Of a DNA stretch of 64,000 nt, positions 45,521-55,503 are shown in pieces; the first letter of the stretch is position 1, and each line of letters starts with the position of its first letter. Below the pieces are notes generated by a model. That model made no database searches. It saw only the letters and a program-made list of their open reading frames with translations, and was not told the origin of the DNA. The position numbers and the translations under genes are program-made. The stretch spans positions 320,628,250-320,692,249 of the forward strand of contig JAUPFV010000001.1 of NCBI GenBank assembly GCA_036936605.1. The letters run 5' to 3'. Origin of the DNA: Limnanthes douglasii subsp. nivea. Taxonomy: Eukaryota; Streptophyta; Magnoliopsida; Brassicales; Limnanthaceae.

Positions 45521-48500
45521 ATGAATCCGGACAATCCAGAACTTCCACCAGCTTTGCTCGAAGTGGTGGAAGAGAATGATGAATACACTGTCAAAGAGCG
45601 TGATAGGCTAAAGTGTGAAATAGAAGCACTGAGGGCAGAGAAGGCCAAGATGAGCGTGAAGGAAAAATCCAAAGCATCGGTTGCTCATCACACCGATAAC
45701 CCCAGAGAGCATGAGTCTTCGAAAACTCATGTGAGCACCAAAAAGACTCATGCCAGTTCTAAAAAGTCTCACCGGTCCAAGCCTGTGGAGAGTTCTGACT
45801 CAAGCTCAGAATCTTCTGATAGCTCTTCGGACAGTGATGGAGTTGAAAAATCCTTGTCCTCTAGCAGCGATGAGGGTCGAACCAGAAAAAAGCAAAAGTA
45901 AATTAAAAAATATTCAAGAAAAAGAGATAGACATGGAATAATGAAGAAGCATATTGGCAAGGGGTCATCTCACAACCGGAGGCATGTGGACAAGATGCTG
46001 ATGGATCCCTTTGCCTTCCACGATGAACCAGGTATCTTTGCAACTCCTAATGAGGATACTGTGTTCAGTCATGGAAGGAATTGGAGGCAATCTCCATTGT
46101 CTTCTAAAATTCTGTCCGGAAACCTCCCCAAGAGGTTTGACAGCACCAAAATAGAGAAGTACGATGGCAGTACTGATCCGGACAACCATTTGGAGCAATT
46201 TCAAAACTTCATGATGAACTTTGACGATGATGATAAACTACTCTGTAGGTCATTCTCCCAATCTTTTACGGGGAGTGCTCTGAAATGGTACAACAGCCTG
46301 CCTCAGGGTTGTATTAAAGATTTCGATACGTTTTGGGTGGCCTTTCGAAGGCAGTTCGTAGGGAGTAAAGAGCCGAAGGGAAATGGAGACACAATAATCC
46401 ATTGTGCCCATGAACCAAATGAATACTTGAAAGAATATATAAGTCGTTTTGTGAACACCAAGAATAGGTTGGCTGATTGCTTCGAACAGGTAGCAATAGC
46501 ATCCCTGAGACAGGGTTTGAACCCAGGCAATCTAGCTGATTCAGTGACCAGAAATAAGGCCATGACATGGGGAGGGTTGCTGAATCAAGTTGGCAAACAA
46601 ATAAACGTCGATGAAACAAAGAAAACCAGGGTGCACAGGCAGGTGAGGTCTACCCGGGTAACACCAAATCCCAATCAGAATCAGTCCGGGAACAAAGCAA
46701 GAGAAACCGGACAGGGGCATGGTAGGGCAAAAGCTCAGTCTCAGCCAGCTGCTCCTGCTCAAAGTCAACAATCCAGAAACAAGAGAGGGCCATGGGTCCA
46801 ACCGGAGTGGTTCGCAGAGTTAAAGGAAAGCGTGGCCACTATCTTTGATAAAACGAAGGATGAGGTGCACTACTGGAGACCAGCAACACTGCAGTCTCCC
46901 AGAGAGCATCACAACAACTCTTTTTTCCAATATCACAATGATATTGGTCATACCACTGATGATTGCATAGCATTAAAACAAGAAGTTCAGAACTTGATTG
47001 AAAGGGGAAAGCTGGGGGCCTATGTGAAAAGAAGAGGGGGTAATATGCCTGATAACACTCACCGGGTTGGTCCAAGTAATGTTGCTCCAGAGGGAGCCAT
47101 GGTTATAGTTGAAAGGTTTGACGTGGAATCTGAGTACTTGGATCCCGATCCAACTCGGAACAGAGTGGCTGCTATAGAGGAATGTTCTAGGTCGGTCTCC
47201 GGGCTCATTAATTTTTTCGAGTCGCTTACAATTTTCGGAGGGGACACTATGACAGCTCCTACTGCTTCTTCGAGGAAGAGGCATGTTCATACTTTGGCCT
47301 CCCAGCTAGAAGGAGGCATGACATCTTATCAGTCACCAAACTCATTTCCCTTTATTGTGTTTGATGAGGATGATTTAAGAAACATTGTTGGCCCTCATGA
47401 GGATGCTGTTGTCATAGGAGCATCTATAGGGGGCAATGACATAAGACGAATCTTGGTGGATACTGGAAGCTCAGCCAATATCCTTTTCCTAACCACTTAC
47501 AAGAAAATGAAAAATCCAGCTGTAATTCAAAATTCGGACAGGTCAATCGTGGGCTTCACAGGCAGCTCAACAGATGTGATCGGGGAGTTCGAAGAAGAGG
47601 TGTTATTGGGCAAGGGCCCTTTCAAGAAAATGGTCAGAATACTCTTTATTGTGGTGGATTGTCCCACTTGCTATAATGCTATTCTAGGAAGGTCTTGGCT
47701 TTCTAGGATGCATGCAGTGGCTTCAACAGTCCACCAATGCTTGAAGTATGCTGTTCAGGGGCAGGTTGGAGTTGTCCGGAGCAGCCAAAAGATTGCAAGA
47801 GAATGTTATGCCACTGCCTTGGCTCCTCGAACGCTGGGGGCAGTCCGTATTGATGAACAATAGCAGTTTGAGGGCCTTTTTGGGGGTGAGGGTGAAATTG
47901 ATGACCCCAGAGAGACCCTCGGAGTGTTGATACCAGTTGAAGAGGTAGAAACGCACTGGTTGGAAGATGGAAAATGTGTCAAGATAGGGTCTAAAATGCC
48001 ACTTGTTTTGAAAGATCAAATTTTAAAGTTTTTGAAGAACCATCAGCATGTCTTTGCTTGGTGCAATGCTGATGTTACTGGAGTTCCATCAGAAGTAATT
48101 TCACACCACCTATCCGTCCGGAGAGATGTAGCTCCAGTGGTTCAAAAAAGAAGAGCTTTTTCCAAAGAAAAGGCTGATGTCATTGTGCAAGAGGTTGACA
48201 GTCTCACAAAGATAGGGCACATCAAGGAATCTCAATACCCTTTGTGGACTGCCAATCCAGTCTTGGTGAAAAAGAAGAATGGCAAGTGGCGCATGTGCAT
48301 TGACTTCACAGACCTCAATAGAGCTTGCCCAAAAGACTTGTATCCGGTTCCCCGGATTGATCAGTTAGTAGACTCCACCTCTGGGAACAAGCTGCTTTCC
48401 TTTATGGATGCTTTCTCTGGATACAATCAGATTCAAGTGGATCCAAAAGATCAAGAGCATACCACATTTGTAACTGACAGAGGGCTTCATTGCTACAAGG

Positions 48501-51151
48501 TGATGCCATTTGGTTTGAAAAATGCTGGGGATACTTATCAGAGATTAGTCAACAAGGCATTTGCTGATCAAATTGGAAGAAATATGGAGGTATACATTGA
48601 CAATATGATGGTGAAAAGTGTGGATGAGCAGTTGCACTTGTCCGATCTCGAAGAAACTTTTGCCAACTTGGTGAAAGTGAATTTAAAGTTAAACCCTGAA
48701 AAGTGTGTCTTCGGAGTGCAGTCCGGGAAGTTTCTAGGCTATATCATAAGTGAGCATGGAATACAACCCGATCCGGACCAGCTGAATTCTCTTTTCCAGA
48801 TGGAACCTCCTCGAAACATCAAAGAAGTACAGCGGTTAACGGGGAGATTAGCTACCTTAAACAGATTTATCTCAAGGTCTTCGGACAGGTGTGCTCCTTT
48901 CTTTCAAACTTTAAAGGATGCAAAGGGCTTTGATTGGACTCCGCAGTGTGATGAAGCTTTCAATGAGATAAAGAAACACATGTCCTTCCCCAAAACTTTG
49001 TTCAAGCCAGTCGATGGGGAGATTCTCTTTGTATACTTGGCAGTTTCAAGTTGTGCCATCAGTGATGTGCTGGTAAGAGAGGTCGATAGTCATCGCCATC
49101 CAGTGTACTACATTAGCAAAAGTTTGATAGATGCAGAAAAGCGTTACTTGAAACTTGAAAAATTGGCATTAGCCTTGGTAATAGCAGCCAGGAAGATGAG
49201 GCCTTATTTCCAGGCTCATCCCATCATCGTCCGGACTTCTTTTCCCTTGAAGAATGTCCTTCAAAAAGCAGACATTTCGAGCAGAATGACTAAGTGGTCA
49301 GTAGAGTTGGGGGACTTTGACATAGACTTTGCTCCCCGAACAGCAGTCAAAGCCCAACCTGTGGCTGATTTTCTGGTCGAATTCCACTCCGACAGGGATT
49401 CAGAGCAAGCTACTAATATAAAAGATAAAAAAGTATGGGTCGTCCGAACAGATGGTGGATCTAGCACTATGCGGTGTGGTGCAGGGGTATGTTTGACTTC
49501 CCCATATGGAGACAAGATGTACCAGGCTATTTGTTTTGCTTTCAGGGCGTCTAATAACGAGTCCGAATACGAAGCAGCTATAGCTGGGTTAAAATTGGCC
49601 TACATTTGTGGGGCTAAGAGGGTCAAGCTGCTAAGCGACTCCCAACTGATTATCCACCATGCCCAAGGCCAGTCTGAGGCTAAGAAGGAGCAACTTGTGA
49701 AATATTTACTCCTCCTCAAAAATGAAGCACTTAAGTTTAAAAGTGTTGTCTATGAACACATTCCCCGGGCAGAAAATGAGCTAGCAGACTCACTGGCAAC
49801 CATATCATATACGGAGTCATATCCATGGATCCATGTTCTTGAAAGCCCCTCCATTCAACTTTGTAAGGGTAAAGAAGAGGAGATTTTTGAAATACAAGCA
49901 AAACAACCTCAAGACTGGATATTTCCTCTCATGCAGTATCTCTCCGATGGTGTTGTGCCTCCGGATAAGTCACAAGCCAGAACATTTAAACACAAGGCTC
50001 GTGGTTTCATCATATTGAGAGAAGTGTTATACCAGAAGTCTTACAGTAAACCTCTCCTGCGCTGTTTGGGGGATGAAGAATCACAAATGGTCCTCTCCGA
50101 ATTACACGATGGTGAGGGGTCAGCCCATTGTGGGTTTAGAGCTTTGACAAGAAGAGTTTTACTCTCCGGTTATTATTGGCCATCAATCATGAAAGATGCT
50201 AAGGAGTTGGTAAGAAGGTGTGATCCATGCCAGAGGTACAGCAATGGAATTCATGTACCAGCCATTCCTTTAGAATCAATTTCTGAGCCTATTCCTTTTG
50301 CTCGATGGGGATTGAATTTAGTAGGGCCTCTCCCTGTGGCGTCCGGAGGGCGCAAAACTATAATTATGGCCATTGACTACTTCTCGAAGTGGGTAGAAGC
50401 AGCCCCCCTAGCAGGGACAACATCAAAAGCTGTTATAAAATTCATTTTATCCAACATATGTTGCAGATTTGGTGTCCCACAGAAAATAACAACAGACAAC
50501 GGGCCACAGTTCGACAATAGAGAAATGGAGAGCTTCTGCGCCTCAAGGGGTATACAGCATTGTTTTTCTTCACCTTTCCACCCACAAGCAAATGGGCAGG
50601 TTGAAGTGGCTAATAGAACTATACTGTCCGGTTTAGAGAAGAATTTGGAAGGGGCTGCTGGGAAGTGGCCTAGTTATTTACAAGTGGTCTTGTGGGCCTA
50701 CCGGACAACACCTGGGGCTGCAACACAAGAATCACCTTTTGCCTTGGTCTATGGGATGGATGCAGTAGCTCCCATAGAAGCAAATCTCCCCTCTTTTCGT
50801 GTTCATAACTTCTCCGAACATGCTAATGAGATGGCAATTAGAGGTCAACTTGATTTGATAGAAGAAAGACGAGTTAAAGCTCACCTTAGAGTTGCACACT
50901 ATCAAGGCTTGATGAGGAGCAGGTTTGCTTCCAAAGTCAAAAGAAGAGATTTCCAACCAGGGGACAAAGTATTAAGGAAGGTCTTCTTACACACTAAAGA
51001 AAAGCTCTTCGGAAAGATGGCCCCAACTTGGGAGGATCCGTATATGGTTGTTGAAAGAATTAAGCCTGGAACTTACTGGTTGGAAGACAAAGATGGCAAA
51101 GTTTTAACTCATCCTTGGAATATTGAGCATCTCCGGATGTACTTGGAATAG
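45521..51151 (+). pseudogene. gag-pol: gag-pol of element G (one frame, two stops, RT active-site change)
   Basis: ATG 45521 to stop 51151 lies in a single frame, broken only by TAA (45899-45901) and TAG (47861-47863). Gag: acidic and Ser-rich (SSDSSSESS), basic KKYSRKRDRHG, gag domain (46130-46520, KWYNSLPQG), HNDIGHTTDDC end (about 46930). Protease: VDTGSSAN (47456-47479). RT: PVLVKKKNGKWRMC (48256-48297), active site YIDN (48593-48604) where YIDD is expected. The first RNase H lacks the usual catalytic Asp (YLAVS, 49035). The second RNase H is intact in motif (RTDGGSS, SEYEAA, SDSQL, ELADSLA; 49445-49800). Integrase: HHCC (50106-50240), D, D, E (50370, 50495, 50600), C-terminal GDKVLRKVF. 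The TAA is a G-specific mutation (E and D code through); the TAG is shared. Confidence 0.93.
47858..47869 (+). promoter_or_regulatory. Leaky stop context between protease and RT, element G
   Basis: CAA TAG CAG TTT. The stop is in frame with gag-protease upstream and RT downstream, and is kept in D (TAG CAA CTA) and E (TAA CAG TTA). The first downstream ATG is 47924, yet the 20 codons before it are conserved between copies, so they are probably translated by readthrough. Confidence 0.65.
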
Positions 51152-51196
51152 CACTTGTGTAAATATTTACTTGTTTAAACATCCATGTAAATATTT

Positions 51197-51264
51197 AGGG
51201 GCATACTCTTTCCTCCCCGGTGGCACGGAGAGGTTTTAATGAGGTGTCCGGGCTGTTAAATAAA
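51197..51264 (+). other. Conserved post-pol block with AATAAA, element G
   Basis: aggggcatactctttcct, ccccggtggcacggagagg, ttttaatgaggtgtccggg, then AATAAA at 51259-51264 and tttgatgccttcttaaa. It starts 45 bases after the pol stop and precedes the convergent antisense gene. Candidate polyadenylation region for a gag-pol mRNA, or a structured RNA element. Confidence 0.55.
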
Positions 51265-51499
51265 ATTTGATGCCTTCTTAAAAATTTTCTAAGTGTTTTT
51301 AAAGTTTTGTCCCTTGTCATACTATCCGGACTGAAATATCTAAGGGCTATTTAAATTCTAGCCGGAGAACTTAAACACTCTCACAATGTAACAATTAAAG
51401 GCTACTTAAACTTTGGCTATCAAAATTAAAATGAACAATGAAAGAAGATGATGGTTACACAAAACAGAGATATTCATTGGATAAAATAACTTAAACTTG

Positions 51500-51604
51500 C
51501 CTTGGCCTTCCAAGGACTTTTAAACAGTCAAAATACAACACAAAAAACTTGTCCGGTCGAGTACCGGACACCATTACAAAAAAGAGTTCCTTGGCCTTCC
51601 AAGG
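51500..51604 (-). repeat. Paired perfect palindromes in antisense-gene 3' UTR, element G
   Basis: CCTTGGCCTTCCAAGG at 51500-51515 and 51589-51604, 89 bases apart, each followed by actttt/acttta. Between them lies gtccggtcgagtaccggac, itself a small inverted repeat (GTCCGGT/ACCGGAC). Confidence 0.65.
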
Positions 51605-51644
51605 ACTTTAGTCTAAATAAAAAATAAACAAAGTAAATCATAAG

Positions 51645-54640
51645 TTAAGGTTGAGCCTTTGAAGATGGCTCACCTTCACACACTTCCTTGCCTTTGAAGT
51701 CGCCTTTCCCTTCGTCTACCTTCTTGCCTTTGGGATCGCCTTTCTCTTCATCTGGGCTCTCCCCGGTATGCTCTTCATCATCAGATGAGGACGCACTGGA
51801 GACTCCATCCTGATCCTCTTCGGCCATTGTATGATATGGAAGGTCATCATCGTCTACATAACGCCACAAGTCCCCTAGGTTCCTCTTCGGATATTTTTCA
51901 TGAAAGAGTAGAACCATGTCGGACTTCACTTTCTCAATTAATAGCTCTTCACTTTTAATCATCTGGTTGGCATAAACATTGATCTTGGTCTGGATCGTAG
52001 CCTCTTGATCCCTTAGCAACGTATTTTTCTCTTCGGCAGCCTTGGACACTGCATTCTCAAGGGCAATCTTATCAGTAGTTAGGTTGGTGATGATCTTGTC
52101 CTTTACTTTGGTCTCTTCTTTTGAGGCAGTAAGGTCTTTCTCCACACCGGACAGCTTCTCCCGGAGGCCTCTGATGGTTTCCTCTAGAGTAGCAACTTTT
52201 GTGTTGCTTTCCTCCTGATTCTTCTTCAACTCCTCATTTTCTTCCTTTAGCATGTCAGCATTGGCAGTAGCAGTGCAAAGATCTTCGGACAGCTTTTCCT
52301 TCTCAGACTTAAGGTCTTTGTTGGTGTCTGCTTGACCCCGAACTTGTCTCTCCAGTGTAAGTATCGGTTGCACGTTGCTTAGCAAGGAGTGGGCTATGGT
52401 TTCCTTTTCACTAGAGACAATTAAAGTTTTACCATTGAAGTTGACGGTGTTAGAGCTGCTCGGAGGAATGTAAGGCCCTGCGAAGTCGTCTCTGGGGAGG
52501 TTGAGGAAGTATTCACCAAGTTCACCAAGACCGGTGATGTCTACTTCATCAATGTTGAGTTCTCCTCCCTCAACTTCATCAGTATGAAAGTCCCTTGGGA
52601 TCTCTTCAGCGTGTGTTGGGTCAGAAGGTTCAGCCTGGAAAGAAGGCTCCGGATCCCGGAGAGCAAGCTCATCTCCCTTAGCAGTCTTTTTCTTCTTGGC
52701 TGCCCGGTCTGCCCCTTCACTCCCCTGTTTGCGATTCCTCTTGGAAGCCCTTGGAGGGTTTGGGAGGTCTGCTTCCTGCCTTTCTGTTTCTTGCTCCAGC
52801 ACTTGCAAGAGGGCAGCATCAATTTGGCTCTGGGCCGGCCCTTCCGGGTCCGTTGGAGCATCCTTCTCAGCAATAGCAGGATTAGCATCGCTCGCCACCT
52901 TCTTGCCTTTCTTCTTGCCCTTCATTTTGCTTGGGGCTTTGGCCCGGCCTGGCAAGAAGAGTGTCCCATCTGGTTCATGGCTCCTCTTCAGCAATGTGTC
53001 AGGAGAAGGTTGGGTGGTGAGCTCCTCCCAAGTTAAATCTCTCCGACCTGTGGTGTTCCACAGGTGAGACCTTGCCAGATTTCCACTAGTAAAAGCATTG
53101 TGGAATCGGTTCCCCCAGTTCTCTACGGCCCAGGCATTGATTTTGCCACAAGTGACCTGTCCGGCCTTCAAGTAATCACCGAACTCCTTAGGCAGTTCTG
53201 TTAAGACAAAAGAAAGACAAATTAATTTAAACCAACTAAAAGAAGGAAGAAGTAGACAAAGATTTAAAGTGGGAAACTTACGGTCACTCCTCCACCTGCT
53301 TCTGAGGAGGCTTGGGTTCACTCCAGACTTGATCTTCTGTCCGTTTTCCCAAGCGCCACTGACAAACAAAAACTGGCTCCTCCATTTGCTCTCAGACTTC
53401 AACAGATCATCAACAGCTTTGAGATCATTCCCCATATTGAAGTGGTAGAAGGGAAATTGGTGATGTTTGCAAAGATAGGCCACTGCTGCAAATTCTTCCA
53501 TAGGAAGAGGGATCCCGGACAGCCTTGATGCCATGATGCATGACATCAGAGTATACCAACCGTTGGGGCTCAGCTGGCTCGGACAGAGTTTGACCAGATG
53601 AAAATATATGACAATCCCTGGGTCTAATGGGAATCTGAGTCCCCAATTAAATAGCTCCGTGAAGATGACTATTTCGTTCAGCTTGCAATCCATAGGAGTT
53701 TCAGGATCTATGGGAATCCTTATCTTTACGTTTTCTGGGATCCCCCATTTTGTGCGCATTCGACCCAGATCAGCCGTATGGATAAAGGCATACTTGGTCT
53801 TCTGTAAGGCCAAGAGATATTTAAGTTCGACCCTGAGAAAACAAGGCCCTACCTTCCCTTCGAGACACTCCGGCAACTCCGGATGCCTCAAGCACAGTTT
53901 TTCTTTGCCCTTATCGTTTTTGGCAGCAGCAGTGTTACTAGTCTGACCGGATGGCTCAGACTCAAAAGGGACTTCTTCAACAGAGTCCTCCATTCTTTCC
54001 TCCATGATCGTAGGAGGAATATCAGTGGCAGTGGCCCGGGGAGAATTCAAACTTGGCTCAGCATGGCTTCCGGACTGCTGTTTTTCTGTGTTTTCTTGAC
54101 TTCTAGTCTCAGGCTGGGGCTCTGAGGCAGAAGTCTCTCTTTGGAGTGCTGGGCTGCTAGCCTCTGGACCGGATGACCTTTCCCGGGGAGCTCTGATAGG
54201 CACTCCAGACCCAGAGCTGCTATTTTTTCCCCCGATTTCGAGGGAGTGTTTTTGGAGGCTTGCCCCTTAACCAGCCGGCTTGTCCTCTTAACAACCAGTT
54301 TCTCCGGAGAGTGCTTTGTGTCTGATCCCATTGCGAGAAAAGGAGAAGGCTTCCTAAAACTTGTGACTGTAACTCCTGGCTCAACAGTAGGCACTGACTC
54401 CTGAACTGAGGAACCAAAGACTATGGGGGAAAGAGTGGATTGAAATAGTTTTTTGGGCTTAGTACCTTTGGAAGAGGACGAGCCTCGATCTGAATCTGTA
54501 GCAGAGGAGATTGGCCTATCGACAGGCGAGGTAGGTAACCCTGCTGTGATTCGTCTTTCCTTCTCAACTTTTTGTGCCTTCTCCAACTCAGAAAGGTTGA
54601 GCCACCCGTCTTTGATCAATGCAGTCCTTGCTGTAAACAT
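51645..54640 (-). pseudogene. Antisense extra gene of element G (putative gypsy-type transposon domain protein)
   Basis: It starts at ATG 54638-54640 (MFTART...), shared with A and E. N-terminal 150 residues are basic and Ser/Pro-rich (VVKRTSRLVKGQ). One frame shift in the tract TTTTTTCCCCC (54223-54233) separates it from an 852-codon open stretch. That stretch has the Transposase_28-like domain at about residues 115-290 (HPELPECLEGKVGPCF, FNWGLRFPLDP, SCIMASRLSGIPLPMEEF, FPFYHFNMGND), the intron (53198-53281), a Lys-rich linker with KKKGKKVA and AAKKKKTAK likely nuclear signals, FNGKTLIVSSEKE, a long coiled coil (about residues 570-750), and an acidic tail with repeated KGDFKGKEV-like units. 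Function unknown; extra ORFs here are known from Tat elements. DNA- or RNA-binding is only a guess. Confidence 0.85.
53198..53281 (-). other. GT-AG intron in antisense gene, element G
   Basis: Minus strand GTAAGTTTCCC...TTTGTCTTAACAG, 84 bases. It happens to be a multiple of three and open, so it looks like coding (a hydrophobic run LCLLLPSFSWFKLICLSF). The copies in A, E and F show it is an intron: only the flanks are conserved. Confidence 0.75.
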
Positions 54641-54739
54641 AAACTACCAAGAAAATCTTTGCTTTAGAGAGAGAAAGATCTAAGTAAATATGCAGAGTAA
54701 ATATGAAAGAGATAGTAAAACAGTAGAAAGTGAGTCTGA

Positions 54740-54748
54740 ATTTATAGT
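54740..54748 (-). promoter_or_regulatory. TATA box of antisense gene, element G
   Basis: ACTATAAAT on the minus strand, 100 bases upstream of the antisense ATG; same spacing as in A and E. Confidence 0.55.
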
Positions 54749-55057
54749 AAATCTGAAAAAGAAGTTGATTCCTAGGAGAATTCGAAAAGTTTGGCAATGA
54801 TTAAAAGACGGCGTTGATGTCATCATCTGTAATTAAAGAGGTTGCTTTTCGAAGAAGGTGGGTTCGAAATTCAAGGTGAAAAAACGGCTAAAGCAACCAG
54901 TCAGAGTGTGACACGTGTCCCATGAACTCTGGAAAAAACCATTTTGAATTCGTGAAGCTTTATCTGTCCGAGTAAACTCATAGACCTGTCAGGATTGAAA
55001 ACTACTTCTAACATCGGACTGTTTTTCAGGTCTCTGACAAGAATACTTGCTCAAACA

Positions 55058-55074
55058 CCTACAAAAGGGGCTCC
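55058..55074 (+). other. Polypurine tract, element G
   Basis: cctacaaaaggggctcc directly before the 3' LTR; the equivalent in E and F is aaaaaatggg/ctac. It primes plus-strand DNA synthesis in this element class. Confidence 0.7.
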
Positions 55075-55498
55075 TGATGAGTCCGAATTCAGTATGCTCC
55101 CCGGACAGGGACAGATCAGTCCAAAGCCTCCGGACCGGACAGATTGCATGGACCGGACAGATCACTTTGAACACTATAACCATAGGACTGTTCGAACTAT
55201 GACAAAAGTACTAAAAAACCTAAACACTTCTTGACTAAGCTACTTGCTCTCCTGCTTAGAGCTCATGGGTCTTTGAATATGACCCGGGTCCATTAAACAT
55301 GACCCGAAAGCCCATAAGGGCCCAAACATCAGGGTATAAATACCCAACCACCTGCATTAACTATGAATAATGAAAATTAACTGCTACCAAGCTGCTTAAT
55401 TATCTCTCTACTCTCTAAACACTTAAAACACCCACATACTTCCTTAAAACACCAACTGAAATTACTAGCCTACCCTCAGGCGATTATTATCCACATCA
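55075..55498 (+). repeat. 3' LTR of element G
   Basis: 424 bp, tgatgagtcc...ccacatca, TATA palindrome at 55332-55345. Followed by AGCAT. Confidence 0.95.
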
Positions 55499-55503
55499 AG
55501 CAT

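Larger units (their letters stand above)
44990..55498 (+). mobile_element. Nearly intact Tat-type Ty3/Gypsy retrotransposon G
   Basis: 10.5 kb with TG...CA LTRs (459 and 424 bp), target duplication AGCAT, primer site, one gag-pol frame, post-pol block, convergent antisense gene and purine tract. By eye the LTRs differ by roughly seven substitutions, one 1-base indel and a 35-base tandem length difference, so the insertion is recent. It still carries disabling changes: a stop in gag (45899), YIDN in RT, and a frame shift in the antisense gene. It is the reference for the other copies. Confidence 0.95.

Noticed and set aside
46303..47290. Several minus-strand frames of 78-105 codons within G gag-protease
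   Set aside because: They lie opposite clear gag and protease domains and show no likeness to known proteins.
52584..53067. Plus-strand frames of 150 and 123 codons across the antisense gene of G
   Set aside because: They are shadows of the long minus-strand coding region, with no domain and no counterpart frame in E or F.
53198..53281. Hydrophobic run as a membrane segment in the antisense protein of G
   Set aside because: The segment has GT-AG borders and is not conserved in A, E or F; it is an intron that is open by chance.
44990..55498. Endogenous pararetrovirus instead of a retrotransposon
   Set aside because: Two LTRs, a target duplication, a purine tract and an integrase are present; movement and coat protein domains are absent.
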